Part shown: positions 42,601 through 55,143 of the stretch, piece after piece
How the letters are laid out: every line of letters starts with the position of its first letter
How positions within the stretch are numbered: the first letter of the stretch is position 1
Source of the DNA: Utricularia gibba
Lineage: Eukaryota; Streptophyta; Magnoliopsida; Lamiales; Lentibulariaceae
Assembly: GCA_002189035.1 (NCBI GenBank)
Contig: NEEC01000008.1
Location: 1,798,001-1,862,000 of the forward strand
Length of the DNA: 64,000 bases
Direction: 5' to 3'
The notes under the pieces: model-generated
Told to the model about the DNA's origin: nothing
The model's input: only the letters and a program-made list of their open reading frames with translations
Database searches by the model: none
Position numbers and translations under genes: made by a program

Positions 42601-45210
42601 AAATATATTCATTAAAGAGAAATGGTTAACTGACTGCCCATTAAGCAACCGTAGATCCAAACACTTACCTAGGTTCTCCAGCATGCCTTGAATGGTAGCA
42701 GTGCTTGCAGCACTTCCAGGATAAAGAATGGTTTGACGAGCATACATATAATATGCACCTGATGGTAGCCTCTTCGGGTCCAACAATGATATACACACAG
42801 ATAACAAGTTAACCAGAACAGACTTCGGTCTTGACTCCTCCAGTGCATGGGAAAACAACTTTCTGATAAAACTGAGGAAAGGAAATTGATCCAACTGTTT
42901 AAGTGAGGGAAAGAGAAGAAAACGGGGACAGGGCTGCAGTGTTCACTGGGACCAACCTTGGGCTGGAAATTTTGTACACCAGTCCGGAAGAAGCATAACG
43001 TGAAATGGCACAAAGAGTTTCGGCTGCATTAGCATGCACTTCAGAAGAATCCTGAAAATGCATATTATACAAAGCTGTAACTCAAGATTTTAGATACACG
43101 CCAAGTTCACCCATAATGAAGGTTATCCATGCAGATAACCTAATCCGTATTGATAGAAAAGAGGAGGCTCCATAATCTCATCCTATACCCAACTGGAGAC
43201 CAGCAAGTATGAGATATCCATTGCAATATATAAAAAAGAGGAAGCTGTGCTGGAAAAGACAAGACATATCCACACATCAATGAAATAATTCATAACAGTG
43301 CCAGAACTTTATAGATGTGTGATTTTCACTTACAGATGAACTAAATTTGTCAACAAGCGTCTCTGGAACATTAGTATCTTCCAGCCACTGTACATATTCC
43401 CCATCATCAACACAACATAGGCGGATTAGAACCTGCAATCATGCTATCACTCAGAACTACAAAACCAAAAAAAGAATATAGGAAGCCAAGATGTTAAAGT
43501 AGAACCCACCTCCATTATTGAGGTAATTCCAATTAAATCAACGAGCCTATTAATGATCTCCTGATGACCCTACGCAAACATGAGGTAAATTCATAAGTAC
43601 TTAAGCCATTATGTGCAACATAGCAAACATGGCAACATGCAGAGTATCAGTCAGTGAGTAACACAGATGAGATAATATACTTCACCACAACATTAAGCCT
43701 CTTTTTTTCATCCAAATTTTCATACCATGGTTTTTCTATTCATCTGTACATTTTTTCTTAAATACATGCAAAACAATGAAGGAAATAGTCTAAAATATCT
43801 TAATCCGGAAAACAGCAAGGTCAGTATGAACTGGCACAAACAGGAAGAAAAATTCCAGAAAATACTGTTTGAAAAAGTATGAGCTGAAATAATGTTAGTT
43901 GGGAACATCACAATGTTTGATAATGTATCTGCCAGGTGATAAAGGATCCAAGGGTTTGAATTTCATTTAGTATGGAGTCCAGAAACATAAGAATGAAAAT
44001 GCGTGTGCAACAGAGCACCCTCCCCCCCCCCCCCCCCATCAAAAAGTTTGACTCTGTGCTGGGTTTTATAATGCATGTTGATCACCAAAATCAATCATAT
44101 AAGGACTTACACGAATGTAGTTCATAAGAGGAGATGTCTTCCGCAGCAGAAGGACCACAACAACCTAGAGCATAAAATAAAAAGATTGCAGTAGTAGCGC
44201 TTCTTTACCTCTCCTGATAGAGCGGAACCTTGTGGAGAAAGTCATTATAACAAAGGAATAAATTTCACACCTTGCTAAAGTAACCGGCCGAAAGATTAGA
44301 ATGTAGCCGCCCAGGATCCAAGAAAGAAAAAAGCAAGCCCATCAACTGCCCATTGAAAATAGAACCAGTAGTTAAAAACTAAAATATCAACCAAATCTTA
44401 ATTCAAACCAATCGAGACCTCCTCATCCTCCACCAATGCTTTCAGTATAATATCAATCTCACAGGTGAAAATTTCACAGGAAATAAAAGAAAACCTGCAT
44501 CCAAAAATGTGAGATGGCATCCAATCAGTTTGTAATCATAACACTGTTTACATGATGAGATGAGGAATTTGAAAATTAAGTCATTAGCACACCTAAACCT
44601 GTCAAGCACGGAATTCTTACTTGAATCTCTGTTGCCTCTCAGCATCTTCACGAGGTTCTTCCACTATGTACTCAATCAATTGCTTAATAGTAGATTTTTC
44701 GCGTAAACTACAAGAAATGCCGTTAAAAATGAGCTTAGCGACAAAAAATCAACTTCCCCTTATCCCCAGAAACGAATACAGGGTGGTTTTTGCATAGCAA
44801 TATCAGTAAAAATTTATGGCATGTTACATCAGCGGGAAACTCAAATTCCAATACACAATCAAATGGGAAGAAACTTGAGAATTCAATTTGGATAAGATTT
44901 CTAAAAAATGAAGAAAATTTTATCTTACAAATTAATGAGACGGCCATTAAGAGCTTTGCATTCTTGAATGATCTCATCTTCATCCAGTAGCTCCTCCAGT
45001 GTAAAATTTTGCTTGTCTAGAATACTTTCCACCTGACAGAAAGAAAATGATGCACAGAGCTGAAGGCGCAAGATCAAAGAAGGAAATAAGACAAGGAAAA
45101 TGATTGATAGCTCTAGGATAGTTGAATCAACAGAAGAAACAGTTTTCAAGATAATCGCCAACAACACTTACTGGCGACGCAGTGGCTAATCCCGTCATAC
45201 GCCAAAACAT
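39608..45210 (-). CDS. SAPS-domain protein phosphatase 6 regulatory subunit, two frame breaks
   Basis: SAPS (SIT4-associated) proteins are regulatory subunits of PP6/Sit4-type phosphatases. Nineteen exons in transcript order: 45210-45172, 45032-44929, 44707-44621, 44494-44419, 44345-44271, 44164-44111, 43569-43510, 43432-43334, 43051-42957, 42871-42669, 42559-42462, 42203-42100, 42019-41854, 41724-41603, 41393-41311, 40851-40710, 40589-40560, 40356-40286, 40156-39608. Marks: MFWRMTGLATASP, FTLEELLDEDEIIQECKALN, CEIFTCEIDIILKALVEDEE, LVDLIGITSIMEV, CISLLDPKR, QPPLGKHRLK, GNIGHLTRLSNKLVQLANRN and VAALANNLSQAFRYGIYNND. Breaks: PTQPAEGRQP to PRIGNIGH needs one C (plus-strand G run 41694-41697), and TSAP to ELPSEAHAPSS needs one C (39824-39827). 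Repaired length is 752 residues. Assembly error is likely. Confidence 0.93.
44022..44037. repeat. Poly-C tract in a SAPS-gene intron
   Basis: Sixteen consecutive C on the plus strand (G on the transcript) inside the intron between exons 6 and 7. Its true length is doubtful given the homopolymer errors seen elsewhere in the window. Confidence 0.85.
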
Positions 45211-46949
45211 GGTGAATTCCGTATGCGGATGACCCAACGGAGAACTCGTACTCAGATCTGTCGACTCAGAAGCTATTGTACGATCAGGGCCTCCTTTCCA
45301 CTACAACGCCCGGCGAAATTGACTCGACAAGCCAGCCGATGACGAAATCTTGCATCAAAAATTGCCTCCTCGGGTTCAAGATTTTGACTTGTTCACTCTA
45401 CGATTGAGACGGAGAACTACCGGCAAAACCGTTGCAGGTGTGATTTTTATTTCTCGGAAAGGAATAGAAAACGAAAAAGAAGTGGCGAGGAATGTAACAG
45501 CCGGGAGCCATCAGACTTGTTGCAAATGAAAAATGAAAAATGTCTCTCTCCCTTCTTCACAGTTTTACTTTCATTAAATAGTACAACAAATTCATTGCAT
45601 AAAATTTTCATGCCTCTGTGCTGATCATCGATCGCCGGCGGCAGAGATCGGTTTCTCTTCACCTTCATTTGGAGTGGATATGCTTCTTTACTCCCCTGTA
45701 AACGGGAACAAGTAGAAAAAGTGAATCAGCCGCAGAGAGGAGGAGATTCAAATTCAACGCATCGATTTTCCACTCACAACTGAAGGATTGTAGGAGAATT
45801 CGATGGTTTCACGTACTGATTCATAAAATTTGCGGCCATCGAAGTTCAACAAGTGATTATCCAATTTTGGAAGCGCACGAGATGACGACAAGATCAGTAG
45901 GGGAATTGGTGTCAAAGTACATACATGCTCAGACATTTCGTCAAACAGGTATCGGACCAATTCCTGGTGCAGTAGGCTGCAGAGCTTTCTTCCGGTTGGG
46001 AATGTATCTCCAGCCTGTTTTGTCAGCCTCCTTGAAAGCCTTCAAACAAATACTTCATCATCATCTTCTTCTTCTTCTTCTACCCGTCGCAGGAGTGAAA
46101 CGTGTTTTTTCTTTTCTTTTTGAAATTATGTAATGATCCATTTGAGAGAAGTGGAGTCAGAAAGGTTGGCTTCACTCGCCAGCTGCCCGTGGAGTTAGTG
46201 AATCGGTGATCTCCATGGCTGCCGTTGCTCTTACTAATCTTTTTCCTGAAAAACTCCAGCCGCCGCATTCGGGAAGCTGAACCTTCAACCAAAGGGCCCC
46301 TCAAAGGAATGCCCCATTCCCATCGTGAAAGCTCCTCCTCGTTTATCACCTGACCACAGGGGGGCATCCACCCACCTTGATTTCTATTTTTGAGTGGACT
46401 GCGGCCATTGGGCCTTAATCTCTGTGCCGCAAGCAGGCAGAGAGACAGATCTTGGCCCAATAAGCCCATGGATGCATAATGTTTAAAAATAATTATTTTC
46501 GATACAGTTATTTGATCTGACAGTTGGAAATGGGGTTTGCTTTTCTTTTCTTTTCTTTTCTACCCGCTGTGCACCCACCCAAACCCAATCCCAAATCCCC
46601 TGGTCGTCCTGAGCAGAAAGGACCAGACCAGACCACGGCACGCCTGCCTCTGCTCTGCTTCTGCTTCTGCTTCTGCTTCTGCTTCTGTCCAAATGTCACG
46701 CCGCCCCTTGAGAGCCGACAGACAGCGTCGTAGAAGCGCTTTTCTCGGTCACGCTCACTAAAAAAGACCCAAGTAATTTTTTAAGGACAACCCAACCCAA
46801 GCCAACAGAAGAGGAGTTGAGAAAAGTTTCGAGGGAAGGGAACACAGTGGGACCCCCAATCCGACGTGGCTACATTTTTTACGCGGGAGCCACTTCCCGC
46901 CAAAACACAACGTTAGTGTTCGTTAGATGACATTGACAACCAGTAGACA
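45211..46949. other. SAPS gene leader/promoter and HD-ZIP III 3' region
   Basis: The left part is the SAPS 5' leader. A leader intron is plausible, with donor GTGAGT near 45778 and acceptor TTTACAG near 45696 on the minus strand. The right part includes low-complexity DNA: (TTTTC)n near 46541-46561 and (CTTCTG)n near 46650-46687. The HD-ZIP III 3' UTR ends here. No gene recognised. Confidence 0.5.
46650..46687. repeat. (CTTCTG)n microsatellite
   Basis: About six hexamer units on the plus strand, giving a spurious Gln/Lys-rich or Ser/Arg-rich frame on the minus strand. Confidence 0.8.
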
Positions 46950-49900
46950 TCAGGTGGGGGCGAAGGCCCAGTTGATGAACATGAAGGCGAGGCAGTGGTT
47001 GGAATCGTCCTCCTTCAGGACCTTCCACACCAGGGCTTGCTCGTAGGATACCGGCCGCCCCAAGCTCGACACGCATACTCCACCGGGCAGATATGCGAAG
47101 CCCTGTTGAATGAGGGAGGAGAGGGGAGGGGGGATCAGGAGGGGTCTGAATTTGTCTGAAGTGAAGATATACTACTTGACCTGTTGCATGATCTTGGAGA
47201 ATTCTGCCACCAGAACCTTCCTGCCATTTTCGTCCAGGACCTTCTCCAGAGTGATGTCCTGAAGCACCGGCAGTGTGGTCTCCAGCATGTCCAGACCGGC
47301 CTGGTTCGCAAACGTGAAGACAGCAGAAGCCTGAAGGAAGGAAATGTCACGAATTATAACCATCATGTGCGGTTTGCATTGAAGAAACAAAAACCCACAT
47401 TCATTCTCACGGAGCAGCACAGTATGGCATCACCATGCTGCCAAACCTGCTTCAGTGCACCATCTCCAGCCGGGAGTGATTCGCAGCCTGGTATAAGCTC
47501 GGTACCAGTGTGGATCCTGAAACATTAGGAGAAAACTCCGGTGTGATTCAAAGTGGGGAAACATGGGAATGGAAATGTTATGCAGAACTCATGCCTATAG
47601 CTCCCACAAATCCATCGTGACAGGGTAACAGCCTCTGGAGAGCCAGGCACTGGTTTCAGGGACGGATTGGAGACAAGGGGGTGCGGGCTATGGCCATGGC
47701 CAATCTTTGCACGCAGCCCACTATATTTCTTACATATTGACGAGCCATTGCCGCAACATTGTCACGATACTGGTTCTCAAATGTGAACTGAAAGGCGATG
47801 GTCAGAACAGATCTAAGATTCAGGCTACCAGCATCGGCCTGACCAGTTGGATGCTGTGCTCCTTGCCCAACTTCGAGAGCAGATGCCAAGTCTAGAGTTC
47901 GAGTGGCAGCAGGATCATTCTGCGATTGAAACAACCCTCAAGTTACAGAGGGAAGGAATGAAAAAAAAACAAAAATCCCAGAAAAGGATTGTTGAGAAAG
48001 TGCTAACGCAACTGATTGGATTTCTAAAGGTATGACTCGAAAACCAGATGGCAGCAGAGGGGCTTCATCACCAAAAGACTCGTCAATGGGAGCAAAGACA
48101 AGTTGGCTGCAGGATCCGAATTCCATTTCATCTGAACCGCTACATAGCTTCAGTATAAAGAAAGATATTCAGCATATTGCATAACACAATGAGTGACACT
48201 TCATTGAGGAAGAAAAGCTTAAAATGTGCTAAACCTGGAGTAAGTACATGTCTCTTGACATTGCAATATCCTCGGGGGAGCATGCATGAGCCGCCAAACG
48301 AACCACATCCAAGAACTACATAAAAAATTTTCGCCAAGAAAATATTCATACAGTATGCAGAATCCATAAATGGCCTCAACAGGAAAACAAGTACCTCATC
48401 ATTTTCAATGGTCTGTGAAAGAGGTAAAATGACTTGACTACTTGGAAAACTCCCATTCTTGAGGCATGGAATGGCATGAGGACTGTGTTTAAGAGAAGCA
48501 GCGCAATACATGTCTATTCCATAGTCAGCCCACTCAGACCGGTGCTCCCGAAGGAAACGGACAAGCAGAGCAGGGGATACATTCTGCAGAATAATGTCAT
48601 AAACAAGCAGTGTGAAAAACTTGCAAGCTTTGAAAACACAGTTTGGTTCCAGTAACAAGTAGAGAACCTGGAGAAGCATTGATGCTCGTGAACAAATTAC
48701 TCCACCTACTGGGACCATGGACATGTTGCTGTAATGGGAACTAACAAATTTGCTCGGAGAATTGTTAACTGCTATCGTTATATCCTCCATCCCATCACTG
48801 CTAGTTGTTGACCATCCATCACTAGCAAATCCACTGACGGCATCATTGAAACCCCTAAAGTTGTGAATCAAACATCAGAAACCCATCAGAAGAATGGATC
48901 GATCACAAATCCATTAATTAAAAATAAATCAAGAGGGGCAGATTTATTGTAAAAGACAATTCCTACTTGCAAAGCTTGTGAATGAGGGCCCTGAGAACAG
49001 CAGGTTGATGACCACCATTTCGTGGGTTTTCGCTGTTTGTTTCTTGAGCAATTTGCCGTACGTGGCGTAGTGCCTAAGAACATAAAATCTTCAAATTCCA
49101 CAGAAAGATGCTAGCAGGTCAACAAAATAATCCTTAGAAAAACTGTTACCGCCATTGTCATTTTCTGAGCAAGGATTTTTGAGGACGAATAAAGGGGCCT
49201 AAGAACTTCAGGAACGATGGAAACCTGCAGAAAAAAGTAGCAAGATAAAATAGTCTGCGCCACAAGGAAACTACCAGCACATTTCAAAATATCATCAAAG
49301 TTCTCACATCAAAGTCAATGTGATCAACAATATGGATAATGGAACCACCACCCTCGCAAGGCCGTACAAGAAACCCACTAGGCAACATTTCAGCTCTCAC
49401 AAAGCAAGGATTTGATGGTCCACTTGGGCCACCTGTGGAAGATGTCAGCGATCTCTCACAAACCTGCAAAAGCCAAAGCCCCTTTAGTAATTCATATACT
49501 TCCTTGACAATTCCTTCTAAGATCAATGAAACAGATAGACGACAGCTTACCACGACACTTCCATCATCCAAGCTTGTAGTATACCTCAGTGTCCAAAAGT
49601 CACGTGCTGATGCTAACGTGGTTGGTGCGTACACCTAGACAAAGGAGTTCTATATTAACGAACTGCAAGATCCTTAGCAAAAGCAACTTGAAAAACGCAT
49701 AGTACTCACTTGCATATAAACAAGCTCCAGCGTCCCCCATTCCCTGTGTTAATTGTGCTAGTTACATCATGGCAACGGCAGTCAACAAACCAAGACAAGC
49801 GATCTTTAAGAATGTCTGTAACCTGGAAAAACAGAAATCCGTTGTAGTAAAATTTTATTTCTCATGAGCTCCTTATTGGGAAGAGAACCATCAAAAACTC

Positions 49901-51485
49901 AATCAGAAATACCTTTCTAGGTTCAAGACTCACAAGACCGCAAGCTCTTGCTGCTACACTTTTAGAGTTGCGGGATACCGCAACAATGCCAATAGAATCC
50001 GGACCAGGCTGATCACAGGCAGCATAACATTGAAGTACGCAAAGTAACCAATGCATAAGAGATTCAAATGAAAACAAATTGAGTACCTTCATCCCAATCA
50101 TCTGCACCCAGTCGACAGCAGTTCCAGTCGCCTTACCTAGGAACTCTGCCAGGGTCTCCTCAGCAATTGCGAGTAAACTAATAGAGAAAACGCAATGGGT
50201 GATAAGGTACTGATAAAAGCAATTTCAAAAACAAAAATGAAATATCGAGTAGAGCAGTAATAAAAAAAAAATACCCGGCTGGGGTATTGGAATCCCTCTG
50301 GGGATGCTGATGTGTTGGGTTCTGCTGTTGTGGATGACCACTCATAACTGCTGAATCAGAGCTGGTATCAGTGGTCGCCGTGCTAACCTGAGACTCAAAC
50401 ATGATTTAGCATTCTTTGAACTTGAAAACGCACACAGCAAACGATGAAATGATACTTCAAATTTACTCACAGTGTGCAGGTGCTGACGCATGTAACCATT
50501 CTGATAAACTAATTGAGAGACCTGCTTTTGGAGCCTGTCATTCTCGTCCATCAGCAGCTTATTCATGGCTGTCAGCTTCCTGTTTACAGACTGAAGACGA
50601 GACGACTCCTTTCTCTGTTTTTCACGACATCTGGATACAAGATTACGAGTTAGTTTTTTTTTTCCAATGAGGCAGTTCATAGGTATCTATTGACAATCCG
50701 GACTATCGACCTCCTAAAACGGATGTCAATGAAGCTGGTAAACCACGAAGTTTGTGCAGTGGACAAAAATATGAGAAATCGTAGCCCAATTTCCTAAACA
50801 ACTACCAAACTCGAAATGCAGACAAGTGTCCTAGAAAACGAACAAGAAACTCTCCTTAACAAATGAATCCTATCACAGCAAACAGAGGAAACGACAACCC
50901 ACTTCATGACCATAACTGCAACAGAAACGAAAAAATGACATGGTGACTGAGATTTCAACAAGGAATATGCATGGACCCTGAGACGAAAATCCTGGAAAAT
51001 ACATAAAGGGTCAACGTTCACCGAAACCCTCAGGATCAAAGTTCTCAGTCAGCCTTGGAGAGAGCAAAAAACCTTTGCTCACCAAGACTTAATTCTTAGA
51101 CAGAAGAGGATCTGAGGAAGTACAAGTCATGCCTGTGCTTTATCTATTTCTCGTCAAAACATTGCTTGTAAGACCGCGACACAGGACCATAAAAGGGCAC
51201 ATATTACTAGCAACGACACGCTCCATTGACTGCCCGCGTCAAGAAATAAACTGCATACCTACGGTTCTGAAACCAGACTTTGATCTGCTTAGGCTCAATG
51301 TTAGAAAGAATGGGGCATTCCCGAATAAGCTGCTGCCTCCTCATGGAAGAGGGTTTGGGACATTCTGCATAAACCCTCTCCAAAGCCTCTACCTGCTCGG
51401 GTGTGTACCTCACATACTTGCTGTCCATTGCGGCCTGGTGCTTGCTGCTAACGTTTATGGATTCTCTGTGCATAGAAAGTGCCAT
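46950..51485 (-). CDS. Class III HD-ZIP transcription factor, REVOLUTA-like, two frame breaks
   Basis: HD-ZIP III factors set adaxial polarity, meristem and vascular patterning. Eighteen exons in transcript order: 51485-51259, 50630-50471, 50387-50275, 50177-50087, 50008-49913, 49822-49710, 49634-49551, 49463-49308, 49224-49150, 49073-48967, 48854-48668, 48583-48395, 48315-48235, 48147-48013, 47919-47589, 47516-47411, 47330-47181, 47102-46950. Domains: homeodomain (YVRYTPEQVEALERVYAECP, PKQIKVWFQNRR), leucine zipper (LQSVNRKLTAMNKLLMDEND), START (AGLLAIAEETLAEFL, FWTLRYTTSLDDGS, GGGSIIHIVDHIDFD) and MEKHLA (VFTFANQAGLDMLETTLPVL). FWTLRYTTSLDDGS and RGFNDAV-like GFNDAVSGF favour REVOLUTA. NTGNGG to TLELVYMQ needs one G (plus-strand C run 49734-49738), and AIARTP to LVSNPSLKPVPGSPE needs one C (plus-strand G run 47677-47681). 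Repaired: 851 residues. The end FINWAFAPT differs from the usual NWSFV. Confidence 0.95.
49998..50098 (-). promoter_or_regulatory. miR165/166 target site split by an intron
   Basis: Exon 4 ends TTGGGATGAAG (to 50087) and exon 5 begins CCTGGTCCGG (from 50008). After splicing these make GGGATGAAGCCTGGTCCGG, the perfect class III HD-ZIP complement of miR165/166. It encodes GMKPGP at the start of the START domain. The unspliced precursor lacks the full site. Confidence 0.95.
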
Positions 51486-53836
51486 TCTAGTGAAAAGAAG
51501 ATTCCTCTGCCCCAAATCCTCCGTGGAAGAAAAAATGGGTGCATGAACGCTAAGGCTCTCTAACCCCACCGAGAGCCCCTTCTCCCATTCAACGAGATGA
51601 ATGTTTGGTAATTATACTCGACTGAGAGAAGAGCTTTAAGAGAAGAGAGAAAGGCCGCGGTCCAACGGGTTTATCGCATACGCTAGTCTCGAGACCGTCA
51701 GAGAAAGTGATCCGTGAAGATAGAGAAAGAGGAGGGAAGAGAAAAGATTTCAACTTCATAAGCTAAAATAAACTATGGAAACTTGTAAAGAAAAGAGAGA
51801 AAATCCCGAGCCTCGCCTAAGCTTGTTTACCCCATAAATCTTCATCATTGCTCCTGAAATGGATAACCGAAATGAGGAGCAATAGGAATGGGCGAAGGAG
51901 AGAAAGAGAGAGAGTGTGTGCGCGTCTCCGATTTGCTGCTGCAAGAATCCGAAGGGTTCCTTCTTGGGTAATTCAAAAAAGCAGCTCTAGGTCTCTGCTG
52001 AAAAACCCATCAAGCACGTTCATGGTTCTGGCATCTGGCATAATCATTTTGGGGCATTAATTGAAAGAGCAAAGCAAAGCCACAACATTCATACGCCAGC
52101 ATTTAGACTTTCGGTCTCTTGAGCATGTAGAAGAATAAACACGGAAGTCATTAAATAAGCGAAAGAGATCGGAGAGGAGAGAGTTAAATACAACAGAAAG
52201 CAGCAGGGTGGCGGGGACACCTTTATCGGAAGCAGAACGGCAGGCCCATTCCCAGACGTTGTAGCTCCCTGCATCAGGAAAATACGAAAAACCTCCCTTT
52301 CCTTCCTTCACTTGTGCGCTTTGAGAGGTGAGCTCGTGACCATCATAACTGTATCGCATGAACCCATTGTCAGACGCCTCTCTTCTCTTCAAGCCATCCA
52401 TCCACCTGACCAAAGAATCAAATCATAAACCCTAATATGGATCCTGATTTCAAATTAACATCCAACTGCAATTCGACTGCTAATTACCCAAGCGGTCGCC
52501 CTGATTCCTGACCACCTGGCTGCCATGTTTCGTTAGACAAACGAATGTACTGTCACTAAAACAGTGATCAGTCCAAGAAACCTACCCCTGACGTTTCTCC
52601 CCCATAATAGACCAACATCCGAGACTGATGTGCTTCTACACGGTGAAGAATCCAAAAGCGCAGGACGTAGCAGTTTAATTTCAGAACTTGGTTGACATCT
52701 GACGAAAAACACTAAACCACAGAGACTTATCCTTTTCAGACAATCCAAAGCTGATGGTCCCTCATATCTTGCTACAGAAAGGCGCGGTACCAAAACATCT
52801 GCCCCCAATCCCATCCTCAACAATACTCGACTCTGCAATTTGAAGAGCTTACTACTTTCCATCAGGTCAAAGATGGAATAGTAACACACGATCAGGAATC
52901 GCAATGCGGCCATGACAATGAAGAAGAGAACGAACCAATTTCATTTCTCGCTCACCGCAATCCGTCTTGCCGCTTCTACTAACCATGAGTTAGTCATTGT
53001 ACACCATCTTTATTCATTTATGTAAAATGATGACGTGATTTTCGTTATTGAGTTTTCATAAGTAAATCGAGTTTACTCAAAATGATTTTCGCAACATATA
53101 ATTCAAAATAAAAATGATTTCCGTAAAAATAAAAATTATTTCCGAAAAACTATATCAATATTTCCCAAAATCACTAAATATGCTTTAATAAATACCTAAT
53201 TTTCCCACACCGTTACTTGCCCGGAAAGGCGCCCAGGCCGACTCGATCAAGATTAATCTGATGGTGAAATTGCACAACTTGTGGTGCGAGTTCGATTCTT
53301 CTAACATTTTAATGATATTGTAAATAATTTAGTAGTTTGAAGGTAAGAAATATTCCAAATCATTGATATAACATAATATTAAATATAATTAATACATATG
53401 TTGTATTTTACATTATAAATACTGTTAATTTAAATATAACTAAAACTAAAGTTAAATGAATATATAACTACTTTAAACATATTATTTATAATTAACTAAG
53501 TCATAAAAAATTAAATCAAAAAATTCAAAATTATGATCACTATATTAAATATTAATTTCGTAATTGAAATTGAAATTATTCCTAGATTTTTTACGGCAAT
53601 TAATTATTTTTAATTACAATATATTTATGATTAACAATTTAATTATATTTAATTTTTAATTGTATATAAATTCAAATTCCCCAATTATAATATAAAAATA
53701 TTTATATTAGATGAAAAAATTGTTTTAATTTAAGTTGTTTGTTTTGACTCAAAGAGGGCACTGGATTCTGTGGTGGCATTCGCCATGGCCCAAATATCCA
53801 CGTCTCAGGATGCAAACTGAATCAGTGTTGGCTACT
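51486..53836. other. HD-ZIP III upstream region and FAMA 3' region
   Basis: 51486 to about 52900 should be the long, probably spliced 5' leader and promoter of the HD-ZIP III gene. CT/GA tracts and several unconserved open frames on the minus strand are present. 53000-53720 is very AT-rich without recognisable features. The last part is FAMA 3' UTR. Confidence 0.5.
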
Positions 53837-55143
53837 TCAACTTGCATTGATAAAACTGAATATCTGCTGAACGGAGTTCGCCATGTCCTCCGCCGTGAAT
53901 CTCGCCCCGCCTCCGATCTGGATGGACACATTAATATCAATTATGGTGATAAATATTCAATCGGAAGGCGCCAAATTGGTACCTTGACGTTGAAGGAGTA
54001 GAGAACCGTGTGCTCGATGGTGGTGATGTTGGTATGAAGAACAGTGAGCTGCAGTTCTTGAAGCGCGGAGATGGTTTTCACCAGCTGCCCGGGTCTTCTG
54101 CTGGACAGGATCTTGATCAAGGCATCCAACCCCAGAACCTTCACTTCCACATCAGCTACACACGACTTGCTCTCAGCTGCTTCTTCGTGTTCGTGGGTCG
54201 GGTCGGCGGCTTTCATGGTCGCCGGAAACATCAATGCTGAAGTGGAGTCGCCCTCGGGGTAGAGCCTCCGTCTCTTCTGGGACTCGAGGCATTGGAGGAG
54301 CTGCTCCAGCTCCCGCACGAACTCGATCGCTCCGCCGATGATCGATGCTTGATCGCCCTGAAGGGTCGTGGATCAGTGCAAGGAAACAGAACCGCAAATG
54401 GAGCTGCATGTAAGGTTGGGAAGTACTCTCTGGATGTAGGAGGCTGGCATGAGGGATCTGAGGGCACGAAGATGCTCATTCATCTGCTTTCTTCTGTTTC
54501 TTTCCACTGTGATGTGGGTCATTCTCTGGCTCTCCACTTCCTCGCTCGTTTTCATCGTTCTCGTTCTCTTTCTCTTGCCTTTACCTGCAACAGGAAACAT
54601 GCACTGTGTTGATCTGATTGTGTTTGAACAAAAAATGCAAGTGTCACTAATTTCTACGTGAATCACCTTCTGTTGAAGTGAGGTTTTCTCGAAGGAGCTG
54701 CATCTGCTGCGCCTCGCTGCCATGCAGTTTGTCTCCCATTAAAGATGAGAAAGGGTGATCATTTTCTCCAGGCAACTTAGAGTCATTCAGAACCGGGAAC
54801 TTGAGAAAGTAGACAGAATTCACGGCGTTTTCTTCACCTCCTCCTCCCTCGCAGGGTCTGTTCTGGTTCAGTGCAAACTTAGGCCCAAAATCAGCAAACG
54901 AATGCACACCACAGAAGCCGGACGCCGACAGCATGTAATCGGCGATCGGGTTATCCGTTAATCCTGCTCCGATCTCATGATTCATGATCTGCTGTTGCTG
55001 GTGCTCGTCGTGATTAGGGTTTCCCATGAACCCCGTATCAAATCCATGAAAATCTCCCTGCAACGAAACACAAGGTGACAGACATACAGTTCAAGCTGGG
55101 TGCGCAGAAGAAGCCCCTCTTTACAAAAACAGCGTACCTCCAT
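53837..55143 (-). CDS. FAMA: bHLH transcription factor FAMA
   Basis: FAMA drives the last step of stomatal lineage, halting division and specifying guard cells. Five exons in transcript order: 55143-55138, 55057-54667, 54584-54427, 54357-53983, 53917-53837 (336 residues, intact). Exon 1 codes only Met-Glu. Family marks: [26 protein letters not shown], then a KGKRKRTRT basic stretch, the bHLH ([57 protein letters not shown]), and [11 protein letters not shown], which contains an LxCxE retinoblastoma-binding motif. The ACT-like C-terminus is [52 protein letters not shown] and [18 protein letters not shown]. The His-Glu-Arg DNA contacts are present in HITVERNRR. It is more like FAMA than SPEECHLESS or MUTE. 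Confidence 0.96.

Noticed and set aside
45754-45960. Minus-strand frame with FDGRKFYESVRETIEF
   Set aside because: It has protein-like composition but no family I know. It probably belongs to the spliced SAPS leader.
46541-46690. Ser/Arg-like and Lys/Gln-repeat open frames
   Set aside because: They are translations of (TTTTC)n and (CTTCTG)n microsatellites.
52057-52413. Open frame on the minus strand (MDGLKRREASDN...) upstream of the HD-ZIP III gene
   Set aside because: I recognise no family. It lies in the probable leader and could at most be an upstream ORF.
52533-52913. 126-codon minus-strand frame starting MAALRFLIV
   Set aside because: No recognised domain, and it sits in a promoter/leader position without splice or conservation support.
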